A stretch of DNA of 64,000 nt from Symsagittifera roscoffensis (lineage: Eukaryota; Xenacoelomorpha; Acoela; Convolutidae): contig NC_087071.1 of the NCBI RefSeq assembly GCF_963678635.1, positions 20,489,194-20,553,193 of the forward strand, read 5' to 3'. A program made the position numbers and the translations under genes. Below are positions 12,600 to 24,084 of this stretch, one piece after another. The notes under the pieces were generated by a model. It was not told where the DNA came from. It did no database searches and was given only the letters and a program-made list of their open reading frames with translations. How positions within the stretch are numbered: the first letter of the stretch is position 1; each line of letters opens with the position of its first letter.

Positions 12600-13480
12600 G
12601 AGACTTTTTTGGTTGAATCGGTAACCCGTTTTTTGTGATTTAGAATTTTCTAAAGGCGGGAAACGATCAATTGTTGAAACTATGGATTCATTCATCAGAC
12701 TCAATTTCTCATTGGGATCAATAGGCTTATAAAAATCCGACAATTGTTTTTTTAAGAGGAAAAATTAATTTTAAGTATTATCATCACGGTAAAGATTTTT
12801 AAGATTTCTATAAACGTAATCTAGATTTTCTTTCAAAAACCAGATATAAAAAAGTAAAAATGATCAAAAATATTTGAATTGAGTGTTTTTACGTTGGCAT
12901 CATACTTTGCAATTAAATGATCAATACTTTTACTCGATATTGGAGTAATGCGATTTTGTTCGTTATTCAAAATATGCGCACCACAGCTTTTAATTAGATT
13001 AATATAATTCTAAAAATTGGCTTGCCATGTAAAGTGTCAAAATTGAGATCTCCACAAACAAGAAAAATAGTTTTGAAAGCATTCAAGTACAGAGGATATT
13101 TCTCAAAAGATCCTCATTTTTGCTCTGTGGTGGTTTTTAGACAACGGAAACATTTGTCTTGATTAACTTATACACAATAGACATGTTTACGCATTCGAAA
13201 TTAACCTCTTCATTGTTTAATTGAAAAATCACATCATCGCGCACATAAAACGCTCATCCACTACCTCGCTGATAATTTCAGTGCTTAGAACTTTAGGGCA
13301 GCCATCAAGATGATAGAGATTCAGGTAGCCATTATCACACTGCCAGGTTTTGCAAAGTGCACTAAGCAAACGTTTTTGTTTTAACTGATTAATATCTATA
13401 ACGAGTCGGCCAAGAAACTGACTTTTAAGTTGCCCACATGGCATTCTTATACATTTTTGCTCCGTACCAAACTGAAAACA
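12600..13480 (-). pseudogene. LINE endonuclease domain, broken
   Basis: An exonuclease/endonuclease/phosphatase-type domain is suggested by CGDLNFDTLH at about 13055-13025 (the GDFN-like motif) and by an 85-codon frame at 13486-13229 (HLDGCPKVLSTEIISEVVD). That frame begins at TTG, not ATG, so its true start is unknown. In these LINEs the domain nicks the target DNA before reverse transcription. Stops and frameshifts are frequent. Confidence 0.65.
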
Positions 13481-13482
13481 CT

Positions 13483-14377
13483 TCAATCAAGTTGATTGAA
13501 CTTATTTGTTAGCGTTTTCTGTTTCTGTTTTTTTTGTACATTGAGCGCTCCCGATTCATTTTTAGTATTCCATTTTTTTGAAGCTTGATTTACAAATATC
13601 AATGTTTCTGGTGATAAATATCTCTCTGAACATCTCGAAATACCAGGAGTTGATTTGGTATTTAGTTGAGCACCCATATGGCGCGCAGTATTGAAGATTT
13701 TATGAACCGCTTGAGGATAGTTGTGACTGATCTGTTTTTTGGCTGCAAAGTTAGCTAGTTGTTCCACTGCAGCAAAAATGTTTTTACCTCGGGGAAAAAA
13801 TGAGCCTTTATGTCGTTGGCAACAAAAAACGTTCATTTGGCAGTTATTAGTCGTTGTAATAAGATTCATGTCATCGCACTTCCTTTCTATTTCCCTATAT
13901 GAATAAACTTTTTGCTTGCACACCTTTCTGACCAGACAACGTACGCCTACTTCCAAAAATCTCAACTATTTCCGAAAAGTAGAAAAATTTTGAAATAGTT
14001 GGAATTGTATTACCAGAATCCTTGCTTGTCGGAAGAAGATGACATGCCTTGATAGCTCTCGGTGATAACACATAGCCAACAAAGTCATGGTAAACTAGGT
14101 TGCACATGTCGGAGATCAGTTACGGGGACTATGGGTTCAATTCAAAATTCGAAAAACTAAGCAATCTTTGCTCGACATCAAAAAGCTTTTCGCGATCAAA
14201 AACATTGTCTCGTAAGTCAACTATTTCCTGGGTTCTTTCATTTAATACGTTTGAAAGAGAATTAACTCTTGTCAAAAGGCTAGAGATAATAAAAATCACT
14301 GATTTAGGGTCACTATTGAATTTTGGAAGAAGATTTTTCAAAGAATCAACGTAATTTTTTGGATTATTTTCGGCCAT
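13483..14377 (-). pseudogene. LINE ORF1 (RNA-binding protein) remnant
   Basis: The likely start is the ATG at 14377-14375 (MAENNPKNYVDSLKN). The first about 80 residues are heptad-like and leucine-rich (VNSLSNVLNERTQEIVDLRD), as in LINE ORF1 coiled coils. After a break the frame continues at 14107-13895 (ATSK-like basic segment with FYFSEIVEIFGSRRTLSG) and then at 13965-13483 (160 codons with several Cys and His and a Lys-rich end). Neighbour order supports ORF1, which coats element RNA. At least two frameshifts are present. Confidence 0.65.
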
Positions 14378-14519
14378 TTTGATCGTAAAGGTCAAAGATT
14401 TCAAGCAAAAACTCCAAATCAAAAAGCGCAACAATAAGTGCGGCAAATCTCTAGCATTCATTGTTCTCCGAAAAACACGAAAACACAAAATACACATCAA
14501 AGTGTTATGCGAAGTGAAT

Positions 14520-15290
14520 GCATCAATTACCTCAGTACAAATGTCATATCAAAATTAGACAGGACTGCTAAGCTTTGAAAAAAAATATTTTGGAATTACA
14601 AAAAGATCAAAGCAAAACCAATTATTACTGAAAGCAGTCCCCTTTAGAAAACAAGTTGCCTGATTCTCAGTCTTTGAAGATATAATCTTTATTCCAAAAG
14701 AAAATGATCAAAAATGCAATCAAACGAAAATACCTCAAAAGCTTACAATATCAAAATTGTATCAAAGACGAAATTTTTCGAAGGTATGAACAATAGAACT
14801 ATAAAAACATAACTAACTCGACAAGAACAAAAAAATGTTGAGAAAACAAGAAGAAAAAGATGGAAGACCACTTGAACAAAAGCTCTATATGGAAGCAGTT
14901 ACTGCAAAAGCAGTCAGAAACCGAAATAATCATAATAATATGTTTTCTGCGATTCGAAGAGGAGCTAATGTCAGTAGGCCTTAACAGTTCAGTCGAGAAT
15001 AGTCAATCTGTTCTATCTCCTCACATTTTGCGACTCAACCTTTTTTTTGCGACTCAATTTCGTTTTTCTGCGCCTATAACTTTCACGTGGTACCACTATT
15101 GCAGTCGAAATTGGCCATGCTGTGGTAGAGCTGAAGCTAGAAGTCAAGTGCGAGCTCGTCCAAGATCGATCTGGCAGCCGGTCAACTACCGTCAACCGTG
15201 AAACGTCATGCAAGAATGTTAACATACCACCCGAAAGATCGAACTGTTGGTTTTCCAGCACTATTAGTTGCGGTGCTACGAGAGCGATCG
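14520..15290. other. No gene recognised; A-rich start of a relic
   Basis: Short frames only. The plus strand becomes A-rich from about 14580. A stretch at 15100-15290 has unusually high GC for the region and could be remnant coding sequence, but no frame is clean. Confidence 0.5.
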
Positions 15291-15296
15291 TTAGCC

Positions 15297-15441
15297 GTAT
15301 ACAGACCTCGGTCCTAGTGACGTATAGGTTGCCCGGGACCAACCACGTGGAGGTGATTGTCATTTAGTGACGTATACAGACCTCGGTCATTTAGTGACGT
15401 ATAGGTTGCCCGGGACCAACCACGTGGAGGTGATTGTTCAT
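15297..15441 (+). repeat. Tandem duplication of about 72 bp
   Basis: The unit holding CAGACCTCGGTC, TGACGTATAGGTTGCCCGGG and CCACGTGGAGGTGATTGT occurs twice (about 15297-15361 and 15372-15440), with ATTTAG replacing CTAG in the second copy. Near-identity implies recent origin. CCACGTGG is a perfect palindrome (E-box core), probably by chance. Confidence 0.85.
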
Positions 15442-16750
15442 GTTCTCTCTGGATCACGGTAAAAGTGTTTAATACCAAAAAAATGCATTATTTTCGAACA
15501 AAATATCCACACAGGAACACAATAAGACCATTTCGGCTCAGATTTGATCACACTTAAAAAATTAATTATTAGAACCGCGATTATATAATTCGGTCGAACT
15601 GACAAAGATGTGCGAACCACATTGGGAAGAAAGAAACAATCAACGATTTGCGACATTAGCTCGGGAACACAAAAGGCCAAGCGGTTTGTAGGGAAAGATT
15701 TGGAAGACAAAAGCGAGAAAAAATTACAGATTGTCAAAGACAACGCCCACACCTATCGTCGAAAACGCTATTGTTTTTTCTTTGCTGAGAACATGGGGTT
15801 TTGACACTATTGGCTAATCACAGGCGACTTATCACATTGAGACCTGTTGTACTTAGGATCAAAAATCAAACTAGAGAAAACCTTCCTTGTACATCAAACT
15901 TTCCTTGTCCATCAAAAGAAAGAGTCTCGACCCCTGCAGGAAACAAAAGGAAAAAAGCTCAATAACAACCTCAAGACGGCTCAAAACTTGGAGACATTTA
16001 CGAAAGGAACTAAATCAGGATGAGCACTTAAAACTGACGGATTGCACAAAAGACACAGAAGTGACGGACTAATCGAACAACCACCTTTGGGACACCTTCG
16101 TGAAGCAAGCAGTTAATGAAGCAAGGAAAAAAGTAATGTGGATACCAGAGCAAGAAATGGAAAACACCAAGCCATCAAAGTTGAGAGAGAGTCCGTGGGA
16201 CTAATCGTAGTTAAAAAAGTATCCCAGGAACGTCAAAAGTGCAGAGGAAACAAAACTCCCCAGAAAGTGGAAAAAGAAGGAACAAACAAACAGAAACTAA
16301 GCCAAAATGATGCGTAATTTCGCCACTGAAAAGAGAGCAAGGCTTGCCGGCTCAGTCGACATATTGGTTGAACAGAGGAAGCATCAAAATGCAGGTATAA
16401 CACCAACCATGCGATCTTCAAAGAAAAACATATTCGAAAAGATGCCCTTCATGTGGATGATATGATCTTGACAAAGTAAACATTGCACCACGAACAAAAT
16501 TGACAGGCCCGAATGAGAAAAATGATGGATTTCATGATTGAACGCAGAAAGAGAAACATACAAAAAATCAAGCAATCATTTCGGCAATAGGATAACACTA
16601 ACAACAACCAAAGCAAAAAGCGGTGAAATCCTAACAATTGTTAATGTAACAGGGCAGACTAACAAGGCATTAAACCAGAGCAAGTAAAAACGGCGAAAGT
16701 TTGAGAGACTAACATCAGTGGTCAACAACTCCAAAAAAAATTGATCTAGC
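15442..16750 (+). other. A-rich relic region, no intact gene
   Basis: Several Lys- and Arg-rich frames of about 60 codons (for example 15610-15804 and 15887-16072) are interrupted by stops. Composition resembles 8.6-10.0 kb. I recognise no domain. Decayed transposon is the likeliest reading. Confidence 0.35.
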
Positions 16751-16825
16751 ATTAAATTGGATGAATTTTTTCCAGATAAACTGGGTTGAGAAAGATATAA
16801 ATTTGTTTGTTTAAATATATATATA

Positions 16826-17266
16826 TAGGGGCGGATCTAGGATTTTCTCGAGGGGGGGGGGGGGGAGTGGATTTTCAAAAAATTTTCGAAAATTTTGACG
16901 ACCTTTTTTTTTTTTTAGGTCGATCAGATTGATTTTCCGAGCTCTCCCAAAGCAGTAAAAAGACCCTGTTTTGGCCAAATTTTCTGCGCCGCAGGCAATT
17001 TTTTGAAAAAACAGGTCAAAAAAGCCGTTTTTGGGCACTTTTTGGAAAATTTTGACAAAAAAAAAACGCGTTTTTTGGCGCGCGCTCCCCCTCAAAACTA
17101 GTATATATTGGCGCCCAAGGCGCCTTTAGAAAAATTTTAGGGTCGGTCGGCCAAAATTGGATTTCTTAAAAAGTACCAAAGGGGGGACCCTTTGGGTTGG
17201 CAGGGGTTCGAATCCTTGAGGGGAGGGCGTCCGCCCCCCCGCCCCCTTCCCCTAAATCCGCCCCTG
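16826..17266 (+). mobile_element. hAT-like MITE, near complete
   Basis: Terminal inverted repeats read TAGGGGCGGATCTAGGA at the left and TAAATCCGCCCCTG at the right. Flanking 8-mers are TATATATA (16818-16825) and TATATATG (17267-17274), which fits an 8-bp hAT target duplication but is low complexity. The inside holds a poly-G tract, a TCTCCCAAAG block, GCGCGCGCTCCCCCTC and GGGACCCTTTGGG. Related copies are at 2.66-3.29, 24.1-25.2 and 48.38-48.77 kb. No transposase is encoded. Confidence 0.8.
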
Positions 17267-17274
17267 TATATATG

Positions 17275-17784
17275 TTTCAGAGTTTTCACCATTAGCATTA
17301 GTGTCCGCAATCCAGTTTTTTAACCGAAAATCAAGTTAAAAAAACGCAAATCAAACATTAAAGAGGTGGGACCACTTAAGATTATTGGAATTATTCGAAG
17401 ATATCGACTCATTTTTTGTACCCTCAGAGAATGAATTAGCCAATTGCATCCCAAATGCATTGTTGAACATGTTGAGTTTATGGTCAGTTAATTACACGCC
17501 GAAACATGGCTGATAGCTTAAATGCGGAACTACTGCTGCACCAAGAAAAGGCGAGAAAATGAAATTAGGCAAAATCATTTTTATATGAACCTATCTCACT
17601 CAGATTAGGAGACATTACCAGTAGCAATGATGACCCGCCAATGGGATGGGCAGCCAAACAGCGAAACAGGCCAATGCCACAGAGTTCCAGCCAAAATTTT
17701 ACATGACAAAGCAACTATTCGGAAACTACGACCAACAAAAACTATCCCTTTTTGAAGATAAATTCGGTCAGGACTCAGACAGCA
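17275..17784. other. No gene seen
   Basis: Mixed-composition DNA with short frames only. Confidence 0.5.
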
Positions 17785-17792
17785 AAATATAG

Positions 17793-18004
17793 GGATCTAC
17801 TTAACAATCCCCCCCCCCCTCTAGGAAAGGGGGGACAATTGTTAAGTAGATTAAAATAACGCATTTTCGACCAATCAGAAGGCAGCAAAATTCTAATTCT
17901 CAATAGAAACCTCAATGCTAATTTACTGCTTTTATTATTGGGGTGGCAATTCTCAAGTAGATATCAAGTAGGGGGGGGGGGGGGGGCAATTGCTAAGTAG
18001 ATCC
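17793..18004. mobile_element. 212-bp G-tract MITE with perfect 8-bp target duplication
   Basis: The left end is GGATCTACTTAACAAT and the right end reads, in complement, GGATCTACTTAGCAATTG, each followed by a C-run of 9 or more. The element is flanked by exact AAATATAG copies at 17785-17792 and 18005-18012. Inside, CAATTGTTAAGTAGAT near 17836 is a third, inverted copy of the terminal word, so the left part can fold on itself. The 8-bp duplication fits hAT-type insertion. Confidence 0.85.
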
Positions 18005-18131
18005 AAATATAGTGACACATGACACATTGAAGGAGAAAGAAAACCAGCAGAGGGAGAAGAAGATCAGATAATGAGGACATATCTAAGCAACGTTTGAGGA
18101 TATCTTTATCCTAATTTCTTCATAAAACAGA

Positions 18132-18655
18132 ACAAGACTGCTCGTATCAGGGCAAAGCCCTGAATCTTTCAAGTGGCTTTTAAGGTCTATCAAGCAGTGT
18201 TTGCTTTAAATAAATGATCAATTTTTCAAGAAAGAAAAAGAAAAAAATTACAAAATTTTGAGTTTTTTTAATCATCCCCCCACACGCTATATAAAGAACA
18301 AAGTGGTAAATTTTGCTCCTAGTAACGTAAAAGTTATGACAAACAGCCTGTTTCAACCAATTTGGAACCATTTCTTTGAGGAATTAAATCTCCGCTTACG
18401 CGTTATTAGCGCGAAACATATCGCATATTGATTGTCCCAAACTGGACAAAATGGTAATCTTTAAACCTCCAAAACCTTATGAAAAACGATCATAGGTAAA
18501 ATATTTTGTTCAAATTTGAGCTCAAGACATCAATACCATCCGCTTGATTTATAAAAAATCCTTCAAAAATTCTTAGTTAAAAGTCGAAATTTGTCTGAAG
18601 AAAAAAAAACACCCAACCTGAGCACAAATATTCACTTTCGTTACGAAAACCGGAA
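18132..18655 (+). mobile_element. Dispersed 530-bp repeat (copy 3, full length)
   Basis: It starts ACAAGACTGCTCGTATCAGG with hairpin CAGGGCAAAGCCCTG and ends near TTCGTTACGAAAACCGG. All internal landmarks are present in order (ATCCCCCCACACGC, CTCCGCTTACGCGTTATTAG, AAGTCGAAATTTGTCTGAAG). Confidence 0.8.
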
Positions 18656-18746
18656 AAATTAATATGTCAACGAATGCGGCACCACATAATGACGGTTTTT
18701 GCTGATAAGAAAATTTCAAAAGTGTTCACCCAGTGTTGAAACAAAT

Positions 18747-18870
18747 GGGTCGAAAAATTGAGCTTCTAGACTTAGTTACTGCTAAAGTAGGATCTGATTC
18801 ATTTCCAAGATTAATCATAAAAAATTTTACATGCAAAAGTGCTGATCATATTAATGCCATTTGAATTCAA
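18747..18870 (+). other. Short protein-like open stretch
   Basis: An ATG-light frame contains IELLDLVTAKVGSDSFPRL and ends at about 18864. It looks protein-like but has no recognised domain; it may be a leftover of another element. Confidence 0.15.
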
Positions 18871-19208
18871 TGATTTGAACTTCCTCTCAGTCATTCGCTT
18901 AGCCCCAGAAAGCAACTCAATTATCAAAAATAATACTTCAAAATCAGAAGAAAAAATGATTTCATTCTAATAAACTATTCTAATTCTGTATACCTATGTA
19001 CAATTACTGTACATAAACTTAAAAGACTAAAACTATTAAAAGGAAGTATGTGAATTAAGAGCGTTAAAAGGACAACTGATATTTGTCTCATATCGACCAA
19101 TGGTCGTAACTAAATAACGAAGGTCATTTAAGACACTAAAACAAAATCACAACATTTCCCACCGGGAAAAAAATAAAACTGCAAACTAACTACATAACTC
19201 TATATACA
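18871..19208 (-). mobile_element. Probable 3' LTR of the decayed gypsy element
   Basis: The right edge is set by a polypurine tract: on the minus strand AAGGGGGAAAAAGGG is followed directly by TGTATATAGAG, the expected TG start of an LTR. The far end is not fixed because no second LTR is in the window; the TG at 18871 is only a candidate. Confidence 0.45.
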
Positions 19209-19223
19209 CCCTTTTTCCCCCTT
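19209..19223 (-). promoter_or_regulatory. Polypurine tract of the gypsy element
   Basis: Minus strand AAGGGGGAAAAAGGG, directly before the presumed LTR start. In LTR elements this tract primes plus-strand DNA synthesis. Confidence 0.75.
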
Positions 19224-19485
19224 CGAGAATGAACAAGATTTTACAAACTGCACCATGAAGGTAAATATACAGAAGCAAAATAGAATCCACAATTGAGAGA
19301 GAATGTACAATGTACAGGGTGAATATACAGAATTACAAATTTACAAAGTACAGCAACTAATTAAATTAAAACTAATCCACAACATGTACATTAACATGTA
19401 CAATTGTATCTACAGGTAACAATTAAAGTCAGAAGGTAAGGTATGGGTCAAGTTTGTATTTTGCTCAGTTTGTTTAATACGTGAG

Positions 19486-19896
19486 TTAATTAAATTGGTT
19501 GTCAAAATCATCCAGTTTAGCCCTCATTTCAGAATCGATAGTCGAGGAAATCTCGCTACAGTTGTCTACCTCGTGCTGGGAGTCCTTCGTGAGTTGGTTA
19601 GCTGGGTGTGAGCCCGAGAGATTTTCGTAGAAAAGGGTCTTCGTAGGTGAAATTACTGGTCTGACCGGCGGGAGAGAATTCTTTGATGACCAGGTTAACG
19701 TCGTTTCCGCAACAAGAGTTTGTCGGGGAGGGGCCTCTGCTAGTGGTGTCAATAAATCAGACGGCGATGAGACCGTGAAAGTTGCCCTGGTAATGCCGGG
19801 TGGAGAGGTGAATACTGAAGGTGACGCCTCTGTGTCATCTTTTTCTAAGACCACGTCGATAAAGCGGCGATTTCCGTAAAACTGTGGGGGACCCAC
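19486..19896 (-). pseudogene. Gypsy pol extreme C-terminal tail
   Basis: An open stretch of 136 codons rich in Ser, Thr, Pro and Asp, ending MRAKLDDFDNQFN just before the 3' non-coding region and polypurine tract. It lies downstream of the tail fragment at 20098-20778, separated by a stop at about 20098 and further breaks. The sequence looks disordered; no domain was recognised. It is read as the end of the polyprotein from its position. Confidence 0.5.
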
Positions 19897-20097
19897 ATTT
19901 CTGCGTGGTCTGGAATGTCGAATATTTATCGTCGGGCTGACCGTAGGCTCCGGAGTACTGTCTAAAAGTATGGGGTTGTCTTGGGACCCTTCTGCTTCGG
20001 TTGAGTCGGGAATGTTAACGATCTCCCGGAGGTCGGTGTTCGCTGGCCTTTCTGAGCTCGGGTGTGGGGAATCGACGGTACCTGTAACACTTAAGCC

Positions 20098-20778
20098 CTA
20101 GTTAGATTCGGAATGATGGCTCTGAGGTATATTTTTATTGGTCACATCGTCTAAGTAATTATCGAGTATCCCGTCCCACGAGTCTAAGTTTAATGAATAT
20201 GAGGAATCTGAAGAGATTCGAGAAGAGTCTTGAGTGGCAACGCTCACGGTCGGTGCACTAGTTCCTGCTCTGATGCTTAACGCTCTTGAGGTGCCTTGTC
20301 CCGAATGCCCAGTGGGTGTCGATACTGCTTTCTTCGGTGGTGAGAGTTTCCTTTTTCCAGCTAAACTCGAATGAGTATGAAGTTTATGCCCGGTGGGTGT
20401 CTGATTCACTATTATTTTTTTATGCCCCGGGAGTATTTTTCCTTTGATAGCCAGATCCGATTTGCGTAAAACGTGTTCGTTGTCAGGGGTTATGGTGTGT
20501 TCTGAAGAGTCAATGATATCCTTCTTAACTAGACTAAAATATGGATCCCTATTTTTCTTGTTAGACAACTTTTTTATAAAGTTACCTCCCATGACTGCTT
20601 TTCTTTTTGCGAGAGGTTCTAAAGCTTGTTTAATGTCGTCCGGGTTTGTATTTGGAGTGACTGTCCTAGCTAGTGGCAGGTTGTCTTCTGGGTCTGACAT
20701 GATGTCCTTTTCCTCGTCCAGATAAACATCTTCTGCCCCGTCGTGGAGTTCCCAGTTAGTGGCCCGATCTTTGGACAT
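20098..20778 (-). pseudogene. Gypsy pol tail after integrase
   Basis: A 226-codon open frame, acidic at the start (DVYLDEEKDIMSDPEDN), with a basic middle (KKLSNKKNRD) and a Ser/Thr-rich end. It continues the integrase fragment at 21053-20670: the two overlap at about 20670-20778 in different frames, so a frameshift near 20780 split one protein. No chromodomain is visible. It is probably a disordered polyprotein C-terminus. Confidence 0.6.
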
Positions 20779-21282
20779 GATAGCTTTCCTTTATCTAAAT
20801 GATCAATGTCGGACAAAAACTTTTTCCACCTAGTGTTCGCTACTCTATTAAAACGTTTTTCAAATGAGGTACAGCCGATCGCGGATTGCTTCGAGATTCT
20901 CAAATTCCAAATAATTTTTTCGATCGACTCGATTAGTGACGGCTTGGGTAATTCGAAAGACATTGCCAGTAGTTTCGATTTAAATGTGTACACTAATCTT
21001 TCCACAAGCCCATTGGATCTGTGGTCGCCGACTGTGCAGTGAATAATTTCCATGATAAATTTTTTGCAGAAGTGTTTGAAATCATGGGATAAGAAGCATG
21101 ACCCATGGTCGACTCTGATTTTTTCGTGGGAACCCGTGAAGATGACAGTAATCGTTTAAACAGAAAACCTTTTCTCGTAGAAGTGTTGTTAACAATCTTA
21201 GCCGAAGGGAACTTTGCATAACGGTCAATGCAGAGAAGGATGTATTAATTGTTACCCCAAAACGCGTCCAACGGTCCCGCAA
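20670..21282 (-). pseudogene. Gypsy integrase catalytic core, frameshifted
   Basis: Two overlapping frames (21282-21082 and 21053-20670) together give the integrase core. The downstream one contains GDHRSNGLVERLVYTFKSKL, holding the last catalytic Glu of the DDE triad in its usual NGLVER context. The second Asp lies in a VDHG-like segment near 21100, and the first Asp in the preceding fragment. A frameshift near 21070 separates them. In an active element this enzyme joins the cDNA ends to host DNA. Confidence 0.75.
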
Positions 21283-22333
21283 AATCCAGATTAATTTCTT
21301 CGTTTGCGACTGTCAACGTCGGAAATTTCGAAATATTATGAGTGCCTAGCAAAACTTTAATGTTCTTACCAGCTTTTAAACATTGGCTACACGTTCTCCC
21401 GTGGTGGTAAATTTCCCGATAAATGTGTGGCCACCACAAGTATTCGGCAAGAGATTTCATCCCAAACTGTCCTGGATGAGTCTCATGGAGCATCGAATTG
21501 AAGGTTCCCCTGATGGCAGCTGGGACAACTAATTTGTTATTGAGGAAAAGTAAATCGTCCTTCACGTGTAGGTCTTTGGAATAGATTTTCATGTAAAAAT
21601 CCGTGTATGCCCATTGCTCGATTTGTCTTTATCGTCTCGATCAAGTCCCACGGCACTTTATCTTCCCTGGTCATAATCTGCATCAGTTTCTTTGAGCAGT
21701 GTTTTTCAGGGCGAATCGGGGAATTCGTTAGATCTTCTTACGAGGTCCGCGTGGTCGGGAGAAAGTCGGTCATCTCTGAATTTGAGGGCAATATTGTGTT
21801 CTTCGGGGATGATCAGTAGAGGTTCATTCACTTTATCCATTGGAAATTCTAGCCGTTTTTTTTGAGGATGGTAGAAATTGTCTGTTTTCTAATATAAAAT
21901 GTAACAGGACTTTGTCCGTAAAGGTAATACTTTTAAAATTAAATTTCGAGTTATCGACAGGTTGGCAATTTGTAGTACAATTTTCTGTCCGAGTATGATG
22001 ATTATGGCAAATTTTTATCGACCGAGCGATACAAGATATGATAGCGGCAAAAATTTTGAGATTAAATAAAGCTAAAGAGCTGTTTAACCGATTCTGACCA
22101 ATCACGTTGCTTCAATTTTTGTTTCCCGACGGGATTGTAATAACTCGAGAATTAGTATTTACAGCGACCGCTGGTCTATCTACAGTAATTACAGTAACAA
22201 TTTTAGAATGTTGTTTATTCAATAGAGTTTTCTGAATTTTGTGGATTGAAGCGACTACAAATTCATCGTCATAGTGAGAAATTGAGAGGGCTTTGCCCGA
22301 AGGAAGTCTAGATAAAAGGTCTGTAAAACCCAT
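21245..22333 (-). pseudogene. Gypsy RNase H end, linker and integrase zinc finger
   Basis: It starts with the post-RNase H segment (GFTDLLSRLPSGKA, 22333 onward), passes a broken linker, and reaches the integrase HHCC finger at 21592-21245: LHETHPGQFG supplies the His pair and CSQC the Cys pair. INLDFAGP near 21280 carries the first catalytic Asp of the core. Stops between 22112 and 21592 show decay. Confidence 0.75.
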
Positions 22334-22379
22334 GTCCTTTCCCGGTAAATGCGAAATTTTAAAATTGAATAATAAAAGT

Positions 22380-23201
22380 CTAACGGGTCAATCGACTATG
22401 CATCGTTTTATTCCCATGATTTGCTGAGAGTGCTGATAGTAATGCTTTATGGTCTGTTACTATTTGAAATTCAGTTCCGTGCAGGCAGTTTGTAAAGTGT
22501 TCAGTTGCCCATACGACTCCCAGCAACTCCAATTCGTTAGTAGAATACTTCAATTCATGGTTATTCAAAAATCTGGATGCAAACGCGATTGCTTTCCACT
22601 GGTTGCCCTGTTATTGTTCTATGGTTGCCCCTAGTCCGTTGTGTGAAGCATCAGTTTTCAGTCTTGTCTTCTCTTTTATATCGAAGTGGCTGTTTTCGGT
22701 GATATTTACGATTTCCGCTTTTAACTTCTCAAACGCTATGGAATGGTTATTGTCCCATTTGTAAACCGATTTTTTGTTTAGTAGAGGACGAAGGGGAGGA
22801 CTTAAGGTCGATAAGTTAGGAACGAATTTTACGTATTGGCTTATCGAGCCGAAGAAGGAACGTAATTCGGAAATTTTCTTGGGGGTTGGCAAATTTTTTA
22901 TTGCGTCTGCTTTACCGACCAAAGGTCGTACTACATCGCCAGAATTTTTGAAGCCAAGCCATTCAATATCTGATTTGAAAAATGCGCACTTCCCTCATTT
23001 AACTGCCATATTGTTCTTATCTAATACTGATAAGATTTTATGCACTATTGCTTTGTGTTCTTCCAAGGATCCACGCGAAGCTACCAGGATGTCGTCTGTG
23101 TAACAATTTGTGAAAGGGATATTTTTCAACAGTGAGTCCATGACCCGTTGGAATTCAATTGGCATGTCCCCAGTCCGTAAAATCCCGTTAAAAATTGACA
23201 C
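22380..23201 (-). pseudogene. Gypsy RT palm, thumb and RNase H
   Basis: Frames at 23201-22995, 22922-22611 and 22568-22380 give the RT active site (CYTDDILVAS, with Asp-Asp intact), the connection (LRSFFGSISQYVKF), the RNase H start (TDASHNGLGATIEQ) and its later Asp motif (VTDHKALLSAL). They are out of frame with each other. RT normally copies the RNA genome inside the particle, and RNase H removes it. Confidence 0.85.
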
Positions 23202-24073
23202 ATTCCAGTTGTTTCACCGCCTACTATGCTAAAATTTCACTGTTTACTTGTTTGTTTGCATAGTTTGAGTTGGCTATACGCGTTTTTCAGGTCTAGAATA
23301 CTAAACCAAACTCGCCCGTTGGATTTCTCCGAAATTTGAAGAGCCACGTTGTCAATAAGTTCATGGATTTTTGGCATTTGATATTTATTTTAAAAAATTT
23401 GATCGTTCAATAACTTGGAGTCTAAAGCCAGTTTGATCGAAGTATCCTTTTCCCGAGTAATTATAATTGGGCTGATAAAACAATCTTCGTCACATTTCTC
23501 TAATTTTATTATGTGACCTTCTGTCTCCATTCTTTTCAATTCTTCGTTCACTCCAGCGAGTAAGTGGAGTGGGACTCTTCTCCCTTTGGATTGTTTTGGT
23601 TTAAAAGGTGAGTTAAAATGTGTTACTTTTCGGTCGTTAGGTGTTTTCCCCACTCTAGTGAATAGTTCTTTGAACTCGTTAAAAATCTTGTCAGAGAAAG
23701 AAGGTAAGTTTTTGTACTCACTCTCGGCGGTGGGCTGGTTGACCATGCAGATTGGTTGGGGGCATTTCCTCTGTGTCACTTCTATACCCAGCTTGGGTAA
23801 ATTGTCGTTCCCCAGGATGTTTCATTCATGTCCGTCGGTTATGAAGAACGGGGTTTCTTCGCTGATCCCCCCATTGGACTGTGTTCTGACAATTATTTTT
23901 CCCAAGGTATTGATCGTGTCGTTGGTGAATCCGCAGTATAAGTCTTTTATCTTTTTCTCCACTGGGTGTATTTTGAGGTTCCTATATCTCAGTTTAATTT
24001 CGTGTAATACATTCTGTTTTAAAAAATTTACGGGGCTTGCTGAATCTACAGGTATGTTCAAATTTACAATCAT
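23202..24073 (-). pseudogene. Gypsy protease and RT N-terminal part
   Basis: A single frame with in-frame stops at 23822 and 23390 holds the retropepsin motif as VDSASPVNF, where Ala replaces the usual Gly of D-S/T-G, then ILG, then the RT start (HLLAGVNEELKRMETEGHI, PIIITREKD, LALDSKLLNDQIF). After the second stop the same frame continues with RT motif A (SILDLKNAYSQLKL). The first ATG here is not the natural start; the gag-pol N-terminus is missing. Confidence 0.8.
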
Positions 24074-24084
24074 GCCTGAGAGTG

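Larger units (their letters stand above)
10900..14377 (-). mobile_element. Decayed LINE (Jockey/CR1-like non-LTR retrotransposon)
   Basis: In minus-strand order the parts are an ORF1 remnant (14377-13483), an apurinic-type endonuclease remnant (about 13480-12600), reverse transcriptase (about 12107-11440) and the C-terminal domain (11224-10913). The gene order, the CGDLNFDTL endonuclease motif and the AFDTINHDVL and FADDTTL reverse-transcriptase motifs place it with Jockey/CR1/L2-type LINEs; the exact clade is uncertain. Many frameshifts and stops make it inactive. The 5' end may lie just above 14377-14520. Confidence 0.85.

Noticed and set aside
13483-13486. ATGA-type overlap between LINE ORF1 and endonuclease frames
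   Set aside because: The second frame begins TTG, not ATG, and both frames are decayed.
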